A DNA stretch of 64,000 bases from Stenotrophomonas sp. UBA2629 (GTDB lineage Bacteria > Pseudomonadota > Gammaproteobacteria > Xanthomonadales > Xanthomonadaceae). The first letter of the stretch is position 1. Each line of letters starts with the position of its first letter. A program made the translations under genes and the position numbers. Positions 24,974 through 34,571 of the stretch are shown piece after piece. The notes under the pieces were generated by a model. It did not search any database. It worked only from the letters and a program-made list of their open reading frames with translations, and was not told where the DNA came from. The stretch is from NCBI GenBank assembly GCA_002359895.1, contig DEOB01000010.1:932125-996124 (forward strand). Direction: 5' to 3'.

Positions 24974-25147
24974 GGGGCTCCGTGCATGGCGAGCTGAGAC
25001 TGCATTGCGCAACTGCAGCTCTAAAGCCCCTCTCCCTTGGCGGGAGAGGGGTTGGGGAGCGGGGCTCCGTGCATGGCGAGCTGAGACTGCATTGCGCAGC
25101 TGCAGCTCTAAAGCCCCTCTCCCCTGGTGGGAGAGGGGTTGGGGAGA
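24974..25147. repeat. 87-base tandem repeat, two copies
   Basis: Copy 1 (24974-25060) and copy 2 (25061-25147) differ at only a few positions. Each holds GGGGCTCCGTGCATGGCGAG, a middle part, and the hairpin CCCCTCTCCC-nnGG-(C/T)GGGAGAGGGG followed by TTGGGGAG. The hairpin half is of the type dispersed in xanthomonad intergenic regions. Together with the preceding hairpins it fills the 455-base gap between the HemJ-like gene and accA. Confidence 0.85.
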
Positions 25148-25170
25148 GGGGGAAGCCCCGGCCCCAGACA

Positions 25171-25195
25171 AACAAAAAGCCGGCAATGCCGGCTT
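25171..25195 (-). terminator. terminator of accA
   Basis: An eight-base-pair stem (aagccggc / gccggctt) with an AAT loop is followed on the minus strand by TTTTTGTT, 32 bases after the accA stop. Confidence 0.85.
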
Positions 25196-25227
25196 CTTGT
25201 TTACATCCTCTTTTTGCCAGAGCTGCT

Positions 25228-26187
25228 TCAAGCAGCAGCATAAGCACCATAGCTGCGCAGGCGCTTGTAACGCTGCTCAAGCAGCTCGTCCACGCTCAGT
25301 GCCTCCAACGCATCCAGCTCGTTGAGCAGCACGGCTTTCAGGCGCTTGCCCATCTGCGTGGGATTGCGATGGGCACCGCCGATCGGCTCGCGGATGACTT
25401 TGTCGATCAGGCCCAGGCCCTTCAGGCGCGGGGCGGTCATGCCCAACTGCTCTGCCGCATCCTTGGCCTTGCCGGCGTCCTTCCACAGGATGGAGGCGCA
25501 GCCTTCCGGGCTGATGGTCGAGTAGACGCTGTATTCCAGCATCAGGGTGCGGTCGCCCACGCCCAGTGCCAGCGCGCCGCCGGAACCGCCTTCGCCGATC
25601 ACGGTGCAGATCACCGGCACTTTCAGCTCGGCCATTTCCATCAGGTTGCGGGCAATGGCTTCGGACTGGCCGCGCTCTTCAGCGTCGATGCCCGGCCAAG
25701 CGCCAGCGGTGTCGATCAGGGTCAGCACCGGCAGCTTGAAGCGCTCGGCCATCTTCATCAGGCGCAGCGCCTTGCGATAACCCTCGGGCTTGGGCATGCC
25801 GAAGTTGCGGCGTACTTTTTCCTTGGTGTCGCGGCCCTTCTGGTGACCGATCAGCATCACCGAGCGGCCGCCGATACGGGCCAGGCCGCCCACGATGGCC
25901 TTGTCGTCGGCAAAGGCGCGGTCGCCGGCCAGTTCCTGGAATTCGTCGCAGAAGATGCGGATGTAGTCGAGCGGGTACGGGCGCGACGGGTGGCGTGCCA
26001 CCTGCAGCACCTGCCAAGAGGAAAGGTTGCGGAAGATCTGCGCAGTACGCAGGCGCAGTTTGTCTTCCAGCGCCTTTACCTCGGCATCGACATTGACCGC
26101 TGGCCCGGCGCTTGCACTGCGCAGGTCCTTGATCTTGGATTCCAGATCAGCGATGGGTTGCTCGAAGTCGAGGTAGTTCGGATTCAT
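25228..26187 (-). CDS. accA: acetyl-CoA carboxylase carboxyltransferase subunit alpha
   Basis: 319-residue protein, normal length for AccA. It transfers the carboxyl group from biotin carboxyl carrier protein to acetyl-CoA together with AccD, the first step of fatty-acid synthesis. The family start [19 protein letters not shown], the segment [38 protein letters not shown] and the oxyanion-hole region [16 protein letters not shown] are all present. It is the last gene of the long minus-strand cluster, 72 bases after dnaE and closed by a terminator. Confidence 0.97.
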   Translation of the reverse strand: MNPNYLDFEQPIADLESKIKDLRSASAGPAVNVDAEVKALEDKLRLRTAQIFRNLSSWQVLQVARHPSRPYPLDYIRIFCDEFQELAGDRAFADDKAIVGGLARIGGRSVMLIGHQKGRDTKEKVRRNFGMPKPEGYRKALRLMKMAERFKLPVLTLIDTAGAWPGIDAEERGQSEAIARNLMEMAELKVPVICTVIGEGGSGGALALGVGDRTLMLEYSVYSTISPEGCASILWKDAGKAKDAAEQLGMTAPRLKGLGLIDKVIREPIGGAHRNPTQMGKRLKAVLLNELDALEALSVDELLEQRYKRLRSYGAYAAA

Positions 26188-26259
26188 CGGAAACCGTCTT
26201 GAATTAAAGAGGGGAAGTGTAGCCGAACGCGCCGGGCCAACCCGTACGCGTCCGTTCGG

Positions 26260-29200
26260 TCAGTTGGCCCAAGGCGGGCTGTAGGCGACCTTGACCCGGC
26301 GCACGGCGGGGTCTTCGCGCAGGGCATCAAGCAGTTGCTTGCTGACCCGCACCGCGCCGGGGCCGCCCAGGTCGAGCATGCCGGCGATGCTGCCGCTGGG
26401 CTTGCCGTTGAGCAGCAGGTCCACACGCAGCGGGGTACGGCCGGGGCGTGCGGTGGCGAGCAGGGCGTCAATGCGCTGCCAGGTGGGGCCGCCACGGCCA
26501 TCCACGCGCAGCGACAGGCGCAGCGCGTGGTCGGAACAGAGTTGTTCGTAATCCCAGCATTGACGGATGCGCAGGGCATAGCCGCCGTTGAATTCGTCCT
26601 CGCGCAGGCCGCCCTTGACCACCAGGATGCGGTCCTTGGTCATCAAATGGCCGAACTCGGCCAGGCCATCAGTGAATGCGCTGCATTCCACGCGGCCTTT
26701 GCCATCTTCCAGCTGCATGAATACCTGGCTGTCGCCCTTGCGGCGGACTCCCACCACCATGCCGGCAAGAATGACCGGGGATTCCTGACGCCACGCGCGC
26801 TTCTCGCCGTCCTTGGACGGGAAGGCCGGAGCAATGAGTTTGTCCAACCCGCCCAGGTCGGTGCCGACCAGTTCTTTGACGTCCTCGGCATAGGGGTCGA
26901 ACGGATGGCCGCTGAGATAGAAGCCCAGCGTCTCGCGCTCGCCATTGAGCAGCTGCGCCAAGCCCCACTCTTTGCTTTCGGGCAGATCAAGCTGGCGTGC
27001 GGTGCTGGCGGCATCGGGCGCGCCGAACAGCGAGTTCTGGCCGGAGGCTTTTTCGCGCGCCATCTGGTCGGTGGCCTTGAGCACTTCCGGCAACTGCAGC
27101 ATCAACGTCGCGCGGTTTTTGCCCAGGCCATCGAATGCGCCGCAGTTGATCATGGCTTCCAGCGTGCGCCGGTTAAGTTTGCTTGACTCATTGCGCGCGC
27201 AGAAATCCAGCAGCGTGGCGTACTCGCCGCTGCGCACGCGCTCTTCCACCACCGCTTCGCATGCGCCTTGGCCGACGCCCTTGATGGCGCCCAGCCCGTA
27301 GCGGATGGTGTCGGCGTTGGCCGCTTCAAACATGTAGGCCGAGTCGTTGACGCGTGGCGGCAGCACGGTCAACCCGAGGTTGCGCACCTCGGCCAGAAAG
27401 CCGACCACTTTGTCGGTGTTGTCCATGTCCGAGGACAGCGTCGCGGCCATGAACTCGGCCGGGTAATGACGCTTGAGCCAAGCGGTCTGGTAGCTGACCA
27501 AGGCATAGGCGGCGGCGTGCGATTTGTTGAAACCGTAGCCGGCAAACTTTTCCATCAGGTCGAAGATGGCGTCGGCCTTGGCTTCGCCAACACCATCTTT
27601 GGCGGCACCTTCGCGGAAAATTTCACGGTGCTTGGCCATTTCCGCCGGCACCTTTTTACCCATTGCACGACGCAGCAGATCGGCGCCGCCCAGCGAGTAA
27701 CCGCCGACGATCTGCGCCATCTGCATCACCTGCTCCTGGTACACCATGATGCCGTAGGTGTCTTTCAGGATGGCTTCGGTGCGCGGATCGGGGTAGATGA
27801 TTTCTTCCTGTCCGTGCTTACGCGCGTTGAACGACGGAATCAGATCCATCGGGCCGGGGCGGTACAACGACACCAGTGCGATCAGGTCTTCAAAGCGGTC
27901 AGGGCGCGCGTCTTTCAACAAGCGGCGCATGCCTGAGGATTCGAACTGGAACACCGCGCCGGTGTTGCCGTTGGCGAAGATGTCCTTGTAGGTGGGCGCA
28001 TCGTCCAGCGGAATCTGGGTGATATCCACCGGCGGAATGCCCGCGCGCTCATGGCGTTTGTTGATCGCCTTGACCGCCCAGTCGATGATGGTCAGCGTGC
28101 GCAGGCCCAGGAAGTCGAACTTCACCAGGCCCACTTCTTCCACGTCGTTCTTGTCGAACTGGGTGACCGGGTTTTTGCCGAGGCCGCCTTCGTCATGTTC
28201 GGCGTACAGCGGGCAGAACTCACTCAGCGGCTCGGGGCCGATGACCACGCCACCCGCATGTTTGCCGGCGTTTCGGGTGAGGTCTTCCAGTTGCAGCGCA
28301 AGGTCAATGAGGTCGCGGACGTCGTCTTCGCTTTCATAACGCGCGATCAACTCGGCCGAGGCCATTTCCGAATTCGCGCCTTCCTTGCCCATGCCCAGCG
28401 CATCTTTCAGATGGATGCCGAGGATGTTGGGGATCAGCTTGGAGACACCATCAACCAGGCCATACGGAAAGCCCAGCACACGGCCGGTATCGCGCACCAC
28501 GGCTTTGGCTGCCATGGTGCCGTAGGTGATGATCTGGCTGACGCGCTCGCGGCCATACTTGCGCGCGACGTAGTCGATCACTTCATCGCGGCGGTCCATG
28601 CAGAAGTCGATGTCGAAGTCGGGCATCGACACGCGTTCGGGGTTGAGGAAGCGCTCGAACAGCAGGTTGTACGGCAGCGGATCAAGATCGGTGATCTTCA
28701 GCGCCCACGCCACCAGCGAGCCGGCACCGGAACCACGGCCCGGGCCGATCGGGATGCCTTGGTTTTTTCCCCACTGGATGAAGTCGGCAACGATCAGGAA
28801 GTAGCCGGGGAAACCCATCTTGATGATGGTGTTGAGCTCGAACTCCAGCCGCTCGGAATAGTCCTCGCGGGTCATGCCCGGCGCCAACGGATTTTTCTCC
28901 AGGCGTTCTTCCAGGCCGTCGCGCGAGATCTTCTGGATCCAGGTGTCCAGAGTCTGGTCGTCGGGCACCGGGTAGTTGGGCAGGAAGTAGGTGCCCAAGC
29001 GCATCTCGACATTGCAGCGCTGTGCCAGCGCCAGCGTGTTGTCGATGGCGTCGGGAATATCGGCGAACAGTTCGCACATCTGCTCGGGCGACTTGAGGTA
29101 CTGCTCGCGGCTGTAGTCGCGCGGCCGCTTGGGGTCGTCCAGCACGCGGCCGGTGGAGATACACACGCGCGCTTCGTGTGCGTCGAAATCATCCGGCGAC

Positions 29201-29853
29201 AGGAAGCGCACATCGTTGCTGGCGATCACCGGCAAACCGCGCTGGCCGGCGGCCATCAAGGCGAATTGGTTGAAGGCTTCTTCACCTTCGCGGCCGGTGC
29301 GGGTCAGCTCCAGATGCAGGCCGTCGCCGAACACGCGCTGCCAGTCAGCGAGCTGCTGTTCGGCCAGGTCGTGGCGGCCTTCACGGGCCAAACGCCCGGC
29401 CAGGCTTTCGCGGCCGGCCAGGGCAAACAGATTTTTGCAGCCATCCTTCAGCCACTGCGGATGCACCGCCACGCCGCCTTCGTTGCGATGGCCTTCCATC
29501 CACGCGCGGGTGAGCAGGCGCGACAGGCTCAGGTAGCCGTCGCGGTCGCGGCACAGCAGCGTCATCCGCCACGGGTCCTGGCCCTCTTCGGCAATCAGCA
29601 GGTCCGCGCCGGCAATGGGTTTGACGCCAACGCCCTCGGCCGCCTTGTAGAACTTCACCAGCGCGAACATGTTGTTCAGGTCGGTGACGGCCAGGGCCGG
29701 GGCCTTCATCTCCACGGAGCGGCTGAGAAGATTGGGCTGCTTGGCCTTCTTCGGGTCCGCCTGGTCCGGCTTTGCCGGCACACGGATGGTGGAATCCACC
29801 ATCGAGAACTCGGTGTGGACGTGGAGATGTACGAAGCGGGAAGAAGTAGACAT
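26260..29853 (-). CDS. dnaE: DNA polymerase III subunit alpha
   Basis: 1197-residue replicative polymerase. In order: PHP domain at the N-terminus (FVHLHVHTEFSMVD, residues 7-20), polymerase core with GPGRGSGAGSLVAW near 375 and the catalytic carboxylates in MPDFDIDFCMDRRDE near residue 411, fingers, helix-hairpin-helix region near 860-880 (IKGVGQGACEAV), and an OB-fold near 1025-1110 (VILAGMVVGVRRKGDSQVF). The start MSTSSRFVHLHVH is standard. It lies between rnhB and accA, an order also known from other gammaproteobacteria. Confidence 0.97.
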   Translation of the reverse strand: MSTSSRFVHLHVHTEFSMVDSTIRVPAKPDQADPKKAKQPNLLSRSVEMKAPALAVTDLNNMFALVKFYKAAEGVGVKPIAGADLLIAEEGQDPWRMTLLCRDRDGYLSLSRLLTRAWMEGHRNEGGVAVHPQWLKDGCKNLFALAGRESLAGRLAREGRHDLAEQQLADWQRVFGDGLHLELTRTGREGEEAFNQFALMAAGQRGLPVIASNDVRFLSPDDFDAHEARVCISTGRVLDDPKRPRDYSREQYLKSPEQMCELFADIPDAIDNTLALAQRCNVEMRLGTYFLPNYPVPDDQTLDTWIQKISRDGLEERLEKNPLAPGMTREDYSERLEFELNTIIKMGFPGYFLIVADFIQWGKNQGIPIGPGRGSGAGSLVAWALKITDLDPLPYNLLFERFLNPERVSMPDFDIDFCMDRRDEVIDYVARKYGRERVSQIITYGTMAAKAVVRDTGRVLGFPYGLVDGVSKLIPNILGIHLKDALGMGKEGANSEMASAELIARYESEDDVRDLIDLALQLEDLTRNAGKHAGGVVIGPEPLSEFCPLYAEHDEGGLGKNPVTQFDKNDVEEVGLVKFDFLGLRTLTIIDWAVKAINKRHERAGIPPVDITQIPLDDAPTYKDIFANGNTGAVFQFESSGMRRLLKDARPDRFEDLIALVSLYRPGPMDLIPSFNARKHGQEEIIYPDPRTEAILKDTYGIMVYQEQVMQMAQIVGGYSLGGADLLRRAMGKKVPAEMAKHREIFREGAAKDGVGEAKADAIFDLMEKFAGYGFNKSHAAAYALVSYQTAWLKRHYPAEFMAATLSSDMDNTDKVVGFLAEVRNLGLTVLPPRVNDSAYMFEAANADTIRYGLGAIKGVGQGACEAVVEERVRSGEYATLLDFCARNESSKLNRRTLEAMINCGAFDGLGKNRATLMLQLPEVLKATDQMAREKASGQNSLFGAPDAASTARQLDLPESKEWGLAQLLNGERETLGFYLSGHPFDPYAEDVKELVGTDLGGLDKLIAPAFPSKDGEKRAWRQESPVILAGMVVGVRRKGDSQVFMQLEDGKGRVECSAFTDGLAEFGHLMTKDRILVVKGGLREDEFNGGYALRIRQCWDYEQLCSDHALRLSLRVDGRGGPTWQRIDALLATARPGRTPLRVDLLLNGKPSGSIAGMLDLGGPGAVRVSKQLLDALREDPAVRRVKVAYSPPWAN

Positions 29854-30006
29854 GCCGGGCCAGAAGTGTGCCGAAGCAGGGTAGCGACGGGGGAAGCGAG
29901 GGACAAGGGGCGGTGGGGCGGTGGAGCGGGACGTGCGCTGGGAGGAGCGGGGAGAGTGGGGCGGCGCTCAAGCGGCTGCCTGCGGCCCCCTATTTCTCAC
30001 TCCCAT

Positions 30007-30669
30007 TCACTCACTTCTCACCAAAGCGTCCCGGACGGGGGCAAACGAGCGGCGGTGTTCAGGGCAGGGGCCGTGGGCTTTCAGGGCCGCCAGATGGGCT
30101 GGGGTACCGTAGCCCTTGTGCTGCTCGAAGCCGTATTCGGGATGGCGTTGGTGCAGATCCATCATGTAACGGTCGCGGCTGACCTTGGCCAGGATGGAGG
30201 CGGCCATGATCGCGCGGTCGATCGCATCGCCGCCGATCAGGGCTTCGGCCGGGCAGGGCAGGCCTTTGGGAATCTTGTTGCCGTCGATGCGGGCGAACTG
30301 CGCCATGGGGCTCACACCTTCCACCGCCAAGCGCATGCCGTGCATGGTCGCCTGGAAAATGTTGAGGCTGTCGATCTGGGCCACATCAACCATGATGATG
30401 CTGTAAGCCAGCGCCCGCTCGATGATGCGGTCGTACAGCTGTTCGCGACGAATGGCGGTAAGCGCTTTGGAGTCATCCAGACCGTTGAGTCGCGGGCGGT
30501 CCGGGCAGAACACCACGGCGGCGACAGCGACCGGGCCGGCCAGCGGGCCGCGCCCGGCCTCGTCCACGCCGGCGATCAGGCGTGGGCCTTGGCGCTCGCT
30601 CAATACAACATCGTCGAACAACGACAGCGATGCATCCGCTGCCTTGGCAGGAGAACGGCGAACAGTCAC
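30007..30669 (-). CDS. rnhB: ribonuclease HII
   Basis: 220-residue endonuclease removing ribonucleotides and RNA primers from DNA. The active-site motif [17 protein letters not shown] near residues 36-52 gives the Asp-Glu pair; further acidic residues are in [11 protein letters not shown] and [16 protein letters not shown]. Length is normal. Its start overlaps the lpxB stop by four bases (ATGA), so translation is coupled to the lipid A genes; a 153-base gap separates it from dnaE. Confidence 0.96.
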   Translation of the reverse strand: MTVRRSPAKAADASLSLFDDVVLSERQGPRLIAGVDEAGRGPLAGPVAVAAVVFCPDRPRLNGLDDSKALTAIRREQLYDRIIERALAYSIIMVDVAQIDSLNIFQATMHGMRLAVEGVSPMAQFARIDGNKIPKGLPCPAEALIGGDAIDRAIMAASILAKVSRDRYMMDLHQRHPEYGFEQHKGYGTPAHLAALKAHGPCPEHRRSFAPVRDALVRSE

Positions 30670-31937
30670 GGCTGGCCTTTGCTGGCCGGTGTTTCCAACA
30701 GGCCGGCGACGGCGTCGGCGGCGCGCGCCGAGGCATCCTGGCGCAGCTGCTGATGCAGGCGGACGTAGTCGTCCTGCAGCGCGCTGACGCTTTCGGGGTG
30801 TTCAAACCACTGCTGTACGGCGGCAGCCAGGTTGTCCGGCGTGCAGTCGTGCTGTATCAGCTCCGGTGCCAGGTCTTTGCCGGCCAATACATTGGGCAGC
30901 GCGTAGCGGTTGACCTTGATCAGGCCCAACGCGCTGACGATGCGATAGGTGAGCTCGGACACGCGGTAGCCGACCACCATCGGCCGCTTGACCAGCATGG
31001 TTTCCAACGTGGCCGTGCCCGAGGCCAGCATCACCACATCGGCGGTGACCATCGCCTCGCGTGCGCGGCCGTCGAGCAGGTGCACGCGCGCGCTGGGCAG
31101 CGCAGCGGCGTGAATCTGTTCGGTGATCATGGCTTTGCATTTGGCGTTGGCGGCGGGCACCACGATATGCAGATCGCGCTTGTGCTCACACAGCTGCCAG
31201 GCGGCGGCAAAGAAGGGCGGGCCGAGGCGGCTGACTTCGCCCAAACGGCTGCCTGGCAACACGGCCAGCACCGGCGCGCTCTGCGGAATGTTCAACGCCT
31301 CACGGGCTTGCTGGCAATCACTTTCAAGCGGAATTTCGTCGGCCATCGGGTGGCCGACAAAGCGCGCATCAATGCCGTGGCGCGCATAGATGGGCGGCTC
31401 CATCGGGAACAGGCACAGCACCATGTCGGCACTGGCGCCGATCTTCTCCGCACGTTTCTCGCGCCACGCCCATACCGAGGGGCTGACGTAATGCACAGTG
31501 CGAAGGCCGCGTTGTTTGAGCCACTTTTCAACGCCCAGGTTGAAATCGGGCGCGTCGATGCCGATGAATACATCCGGCTGCCAATCGAGCACGCGCTGGC
31601 GGAATGCTTTGCGCAGCTTCAACAGACGCGGCAGATGGCGGAGGATTTCGGCAAGCCCCATCAGTGCCAGTTCGCTGGCGTCAAACCAGGTTTCGCAGCC
31701 AGCATTGCGCATCGCATCGCCGCCGATACCGGCAAATTGGGCATCGGGGTAACGCGCGCGCAGGGCACGGATCAGGCCTGCGCCCAAGCCATCGCCGGAG
31801 GCTTCGCCTGCCACCAGTGCAATACGCACGCGACGCGATGAAACGGGCTGCGGCGAGGCGGGGGCATTCAACGGCGCGCGCTGCGCATCGTGTTTGTCAT
31901 CCATGGCCATCGCCGCGTCCCGGCTTTCGTTGCTCAT
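30666..31937 (-). CDS. lpxB: lipid-A-disaccharide synthase
   Basis: 423-residue glycosyltransferase (GT19) joining UDP-2,3-diacylglucosamine and lipid X on the inner membrane surface. Signature segments are [20 protein letters not shown] near residues 37-56, [38 protein letters not shown] and [12 protein letters not shown]. About 35 residues of Asp/Ala/Pro-rich sequence precede the fold, longer than in E. coli (382 residues in total); a later start cannot be excluded. It has four-base overlaps with both lpxA and rnhB. Confidence 0.95.
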   Translation of the reverse strand: MSNESRDAAMAMDDKHDAQRAPLNAPASPQPVSSRRVRIALVAGEASGDGLGAGLIRALRARYPDAQFAGIGGDAMRNAGCETWFDASELALMGLAEILRHLPRLLKLRKAFRQRVLDWQPDVFIGIDAPDFNLGVEKWLKQRGLRTVHYVSPSVWAWREKRAEKIGASADMVLCLFPMEPPIYARHGIDARFVGHPMADEIPLESDCQQAREALNIPQSAPVLAVLPGSRLGEVSRLGPPFFAAAWQLCEHKRDLHIVVPAANAKCKAMITEQIHAAALPSARVHLLDGRAREAMVTADVVMLASGTATLETMLVKRPMVVGYRVSELTYRIVSALGLIKVNRYALPNVLAGKDLAPELIQHDCTPDNLAAAVQQWFEHPESVSALQDDYVRLHQQLRQDASARAADAVAGLLETPASKGQP

Positions 31938-32725
31938 CGCTGCAGCGGTCGCTCGGCGCTTTCAATGAAGTCCAGCAGTTGCTTGACGTCATCGCTGCTG
32001 CGCGCCTGTTCGGCCAGTTGCACCTTGGCCTCGGTCAGCGGCAGGCCCGCGACATAGATGGTGCGGTAGGCGCGCTTGATCGCGGTGATGCGTTCGGCAT
32101 CAAAACCACGGCGCTTCAGGCCTTCACTGTTGATGCCGCGCGGACGGCCATGGCCATCAATGCCTACCATGGTGAACGGCGGAATATCACCGGTCACCAG
32201 TGAGCCCATGCCCAGGAAGGCGTGGTCGCCGATACGGCAGAACTGGTGGGCACCGGCAAAGCCGCTGATGATCACCCAGTTGCCGACGCTCACATGCCCG
32301 GCCAGCGTGGTGTTGTTGGAAAACACGCAGTGGTCGGCGACATGGCAGTCGTGCGCGACATGGGTGTAGGCCAGCATCCAGTTGTCGTTGCCGATGGTGG
32401 TCACGCCACCGCCGCCAGCGGTGCCACGGCTCAAGGTGACGAACTCGCGGAAGATGTTGCGGTCGCCGATCACCAGCTCGGTGCGCTCGCCGGCAAACTT
32501 CTTGTCCTGCGGCTCACCGCCCACGGCCACGTGGCCGATGAAGCGGTTGTCGCGGCCAATGCGGGTCGGGCCATGGATGCTGCAATGCGGGCCCACTTCC
32601 GTACCGGCGCCGATTTCGACATCGGCACCGATCAGGGTGAATGCGCCCACGCGCACGCCTTCGCCCAGTTTGGCCGAAGGATCAATGACTGCGGTCGGGT
32701 GGATCAGAGGGGCGCTTTCACTCAT
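31934..32725 (-). CDS. lpxA: UDP-N-acetylglucosamine acyltransferase
   Basis: 263-residue left-handed beta-helix acyltransferase, first enzyme of lipid A synthesis. Hexapeptide repeats run through residues 10-180 ([40 protein letters not shown]), with the catalytic His region [17 protein letters not shown] (here [20 protein letters not shown]) and a helical C-terminus. The length agrees with E. coli LpxA (262). It sits between fabZ (18 bases) and lpxB (four-base overlap). Confidence 0.96.
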   Translation of the reverse strand: MSESAPLIHPTAVIDPSAKLGEGVRVGAFTLIGADVEIGAGTEVGPHCSIHGPTRIGRDNRFIGHVAVGGEPQDKKFAGERTELVIGDRNIFREFVTLSRGTAGGGGVTTIGNDNWMLAYTHVAHDCHVADHCVFSNNTTLAGHVSVGNWVIISGFAGAHQFCRIGDHAFLGMGSLVTGDIPPFTMVGIDGHGRPRGINSEGLKRRGFDAERITAIKRAYRTIYVAGLPLTEAKVQLAEQARSSDDVKQLLDFIESAERPLQR

Positions 32726-32743
32726 TCGTGTTGCTCCAGCCAG

Positions 32744-33202
32744 TTATTCGCGGGTGCCGGCGCACAGCACTTCGGCATGCGCGACCACTTCACCATCCAC
32801 CTTGGCTTCGCCGTAGTAGACGGCCATGTTGCGGATCACACGCTTGACCTGCACATGCAGCTCCAGCACGTCACCGGGCACGACCTGCTTCATGAAGCGC
32901 ACGTTGTCCACCTTCACCAGGTAGAACAACTTGGACTGCGCATCACGGCCCAGGCTCAGCTGGGTGAGCACGCCGCCGGCCTGCGCCAGCGCCTCGATGA
33001 TGAGCACGCCCGGCATGATCGGCTGGCCCGGGAAATGGCCCTGGAAGAACGGCTCGTTGATGGTGACGTTCTTGTGCGCAATGATGCGCTTGCCTTCCAC
33101 GTCAAGCTCGACAACCTTGTCGACCAGCAGGAATGGATAGCGGTGCGGGATCAACGTCTGGATGGTGTTGACGTCGATGGGCATCTGCAGCGGTGTGTTC
33201 AT
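32744..33202 (-). CDS. fabZ: 3-hydroxyacyl-ACP dehydratase FabZ
   Basis: 152-residue hot-dog-fold dehydratase of fatty-acid elongation. The conserved [16 protein letters not shown] and the catalytic His/Glu region [20 protein letters not shown] are plain. I start at 33202 because this ATG follows AAGGAGAAGGA and overlaps the lpxD stop by four bases; a longer reading upstream would enter lpxD. Position between lpxD and lpxA is the standard one and balances phospholipid and lipid A synthesis. Confidence 0.96.
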   Translation of the reverse strand: MNTPLQMPIDVNTIQTLIPHRYPFLLVDKVVELDVEGKRIIAHKNVTINEPFFQGHFPGQPIMPGVLIIEALAQAGGVLTQLSLGRDAQSKLFYLVKVDNVRFMKQVVPGDVLELHVQVKRVIRNMAVYYGEAKVDGEVVAHAEVLCAGTRE

Positions 33203-34221
33203 TCCTTCTCCTTGCTCACAGCCAGGATGCGCCTTGCCAGCGAATCGAGCTGCTTGAAACGCGCGGCGTTTTTGCGCCACGTGCGGTTGTCGGTCAATGG
33301 GGTGCCGGATGAATATTCACCCGGCTCGGTAATGGAGTTGCGCACCACCGATTTACCGGTGATGACGACGTGGTCGCAGATTTCCAGGTGTCCAACCACG
33401 CCGACTGCGCCGCCCAACAGGCAGTAACGGCCTATCTTGGCGCTGCCGGCAATGCCGGTGGAGCCGGCGATGGCGCTGTGCGCGCCGATCTGCACGTTGT
33501 GGGCGATCTGCACCAGGTTGTCCACGCGCACGTCTTCGTCGAGCACGGTGTCTTCCAGCGCGCCGCGGTCGATGCAGCTGTTGCAGCCCACCTCGCTGTC
33601 GTCGCCAACGCGCACGCCGCCCAGCTGCGGCACCTTGACCCAGCGGCCGCCATCCATCGCCAGGCCGAAGCCTTCACCGCCGAGTACGGCGCCGGGGTGG
33701 ATGCGCACACGCTTGCCCAGCTTGACGCGGGCAACCAGGGTGACGCGGGCCAGCAGTTCGCAGCCCGAATCCAGCGTGCAGTCATCGCCGATGACGCTGC
33801 CGGGGCCCACGATGCAGCTTTCGCCGACCACGCTACGTGCGCCGATGCTGACGAACGGTCCAATGTGCGCGGTAGCAGCCACCGTCGCGCTGGGGTCGAT
33901 GACCGCGCTGGGGTGAATGCCGGGCTCACGTACCGGCACGGTTTCAAACAGTGCGCCGATGCGGGCAAAGGTGGTGTACGGATCCTTGGCGACCAGCGCG
34001 GTACCGGGCGCTCCTTCGGCATCGTCAGCACGCAGTACGACGATGGACGCAAGGCTGTCGGCCAATTGCGCCCGATAACGCGGATTGGCAAGGAAAGTGA
34101 GCTGGCCGGGGCCGGCATGGGCGAGCGTGGCGACGCCATGAATGGCAGCAGCCGGATCACCCTGCACTTGCAAGCCGAAGCGGTCAGCCAGTTCCTGGGC
34201 GGTATAGGTAGGAGTATTCAC
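33199..34221 (-). CDS. lpxD: UDP-3-O-(3-hydroxyacyl)glucosamine N-acyltransferase
   Basis: 340-residue acyltransferase, third step of lipid A synthesis. An N-terminal uridine-binding domain (YTAQELADRFGLQVQGDP, residues 5-22; LTFLANPRYRAQLADS near 38) leads into a left-handed beta-helix of hexapeptide repeats from residue about 105 (IHPSAVIDPSATVAATAHIG) to 280, and a C-terminal helix (WRKNAARFKQLDSLARRI). It is the first gene of a tightly packed lpxD-fabZ-lpxA-lpxB-rnhB unit. Confidence 0.96.
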   Translation of the reverse strand: MNTPTYTAQELADRFGLQVQGDPAAAIHGVATLAHAGPGQLTFLANPRYRAQLADSLASIVVLRADDAEGAPGTALVAKDPYTTFARIGALFETVPVREPGIHPSAVIDPSATVAATAHIGPFVSIGARSVVGESCIVGPGSVIGDDCTLDSGCELLARVTLVARVKLGKRVRIHPGAVLGGEGFGLAMDGGRWVKVPQLGGVRVGDDSEVGCNSCIDRGALEDTVLDEDVRVDNLVQIAHNVQIGAHSAIAGSTGIAGSAKIGRYCLLGGAVGVVGHLEICDHVVITGKSVVRNSITEPGEYSSGTPLTDNRTWRKNAARFKQLDSLARRILAVSKEKE

Positions 34222-34571
34222 GCGGCAAGTTTAGCGTGTGAGCAGGTGACGGTCATGCAGGGGGCTCATCAGGGTTTTTATCCGGGGCGGCTGGCAGGGC
34301 GTCTGCGCGCGCCGTAATGGCCGGACAGGGATGCGGCTTGTTGCGTGGCATGGAATACGAGGTTGCCTGTCGGCACGTTTGCCTGGTCCAAGAACAGTCA
34401 AGTCCTGCGATTCTGCAGCGACTTGATGGGCGGGGCGGCCAGGTGCTCGAGCATTGAGCACCCTGCTGACCGACGGGCGCCGCAAACTGACAGGCCGGAG
34501 CAAGCTCCGGCCTGTCGCTGTCATGCGATCACCAAGCCCGGAGCAGTGCCCCGGGTCTGCGGGACAGTTGT
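34222..34571. other. intergenic region between bamA and lpxD
   Basis: 350 bases without a supported gene. In enterobacteria this position holds skp; no Skp-like helical, signal-peptide-bearing frame is readable here on either strand. The stretch contains the hairpin at 34489-34516 near the bamA stop and should carry a promoter for lpxD, which I cannot assign with confidence. Confidence 0.5.
34489..34516 (-). terminator. hairpin after bamA
   Basis: A perfect 12-base-pair stem (gacaggccggag / ctccggcctgtc) with a CAAG loop lies 56 bases after the bamA stop. On the minus strand it is followed by AGTTTG, a weak T-run, so it may act as a partial terminator between bamA and lpxD. Confidence 0.6.

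Noticed and set aside
24974..25147. CRISPR array
   Set aside because: There are only two copies of an 87-base unit without spacers, and no cas genes.
28051..30753. 900-codon open frame on the plus strand opposite dnaE and rnhB
   Set aside because: It is a mirror of dnaE codon structure; the translated sequence is His/Gln/Val/Ala-rich without domains.
34231..34524. Small minus-strand frame as a skp remnant
   Set aside because: The translation is Arg/Pro-rich, has no signal peptide and no Skp-like helices.
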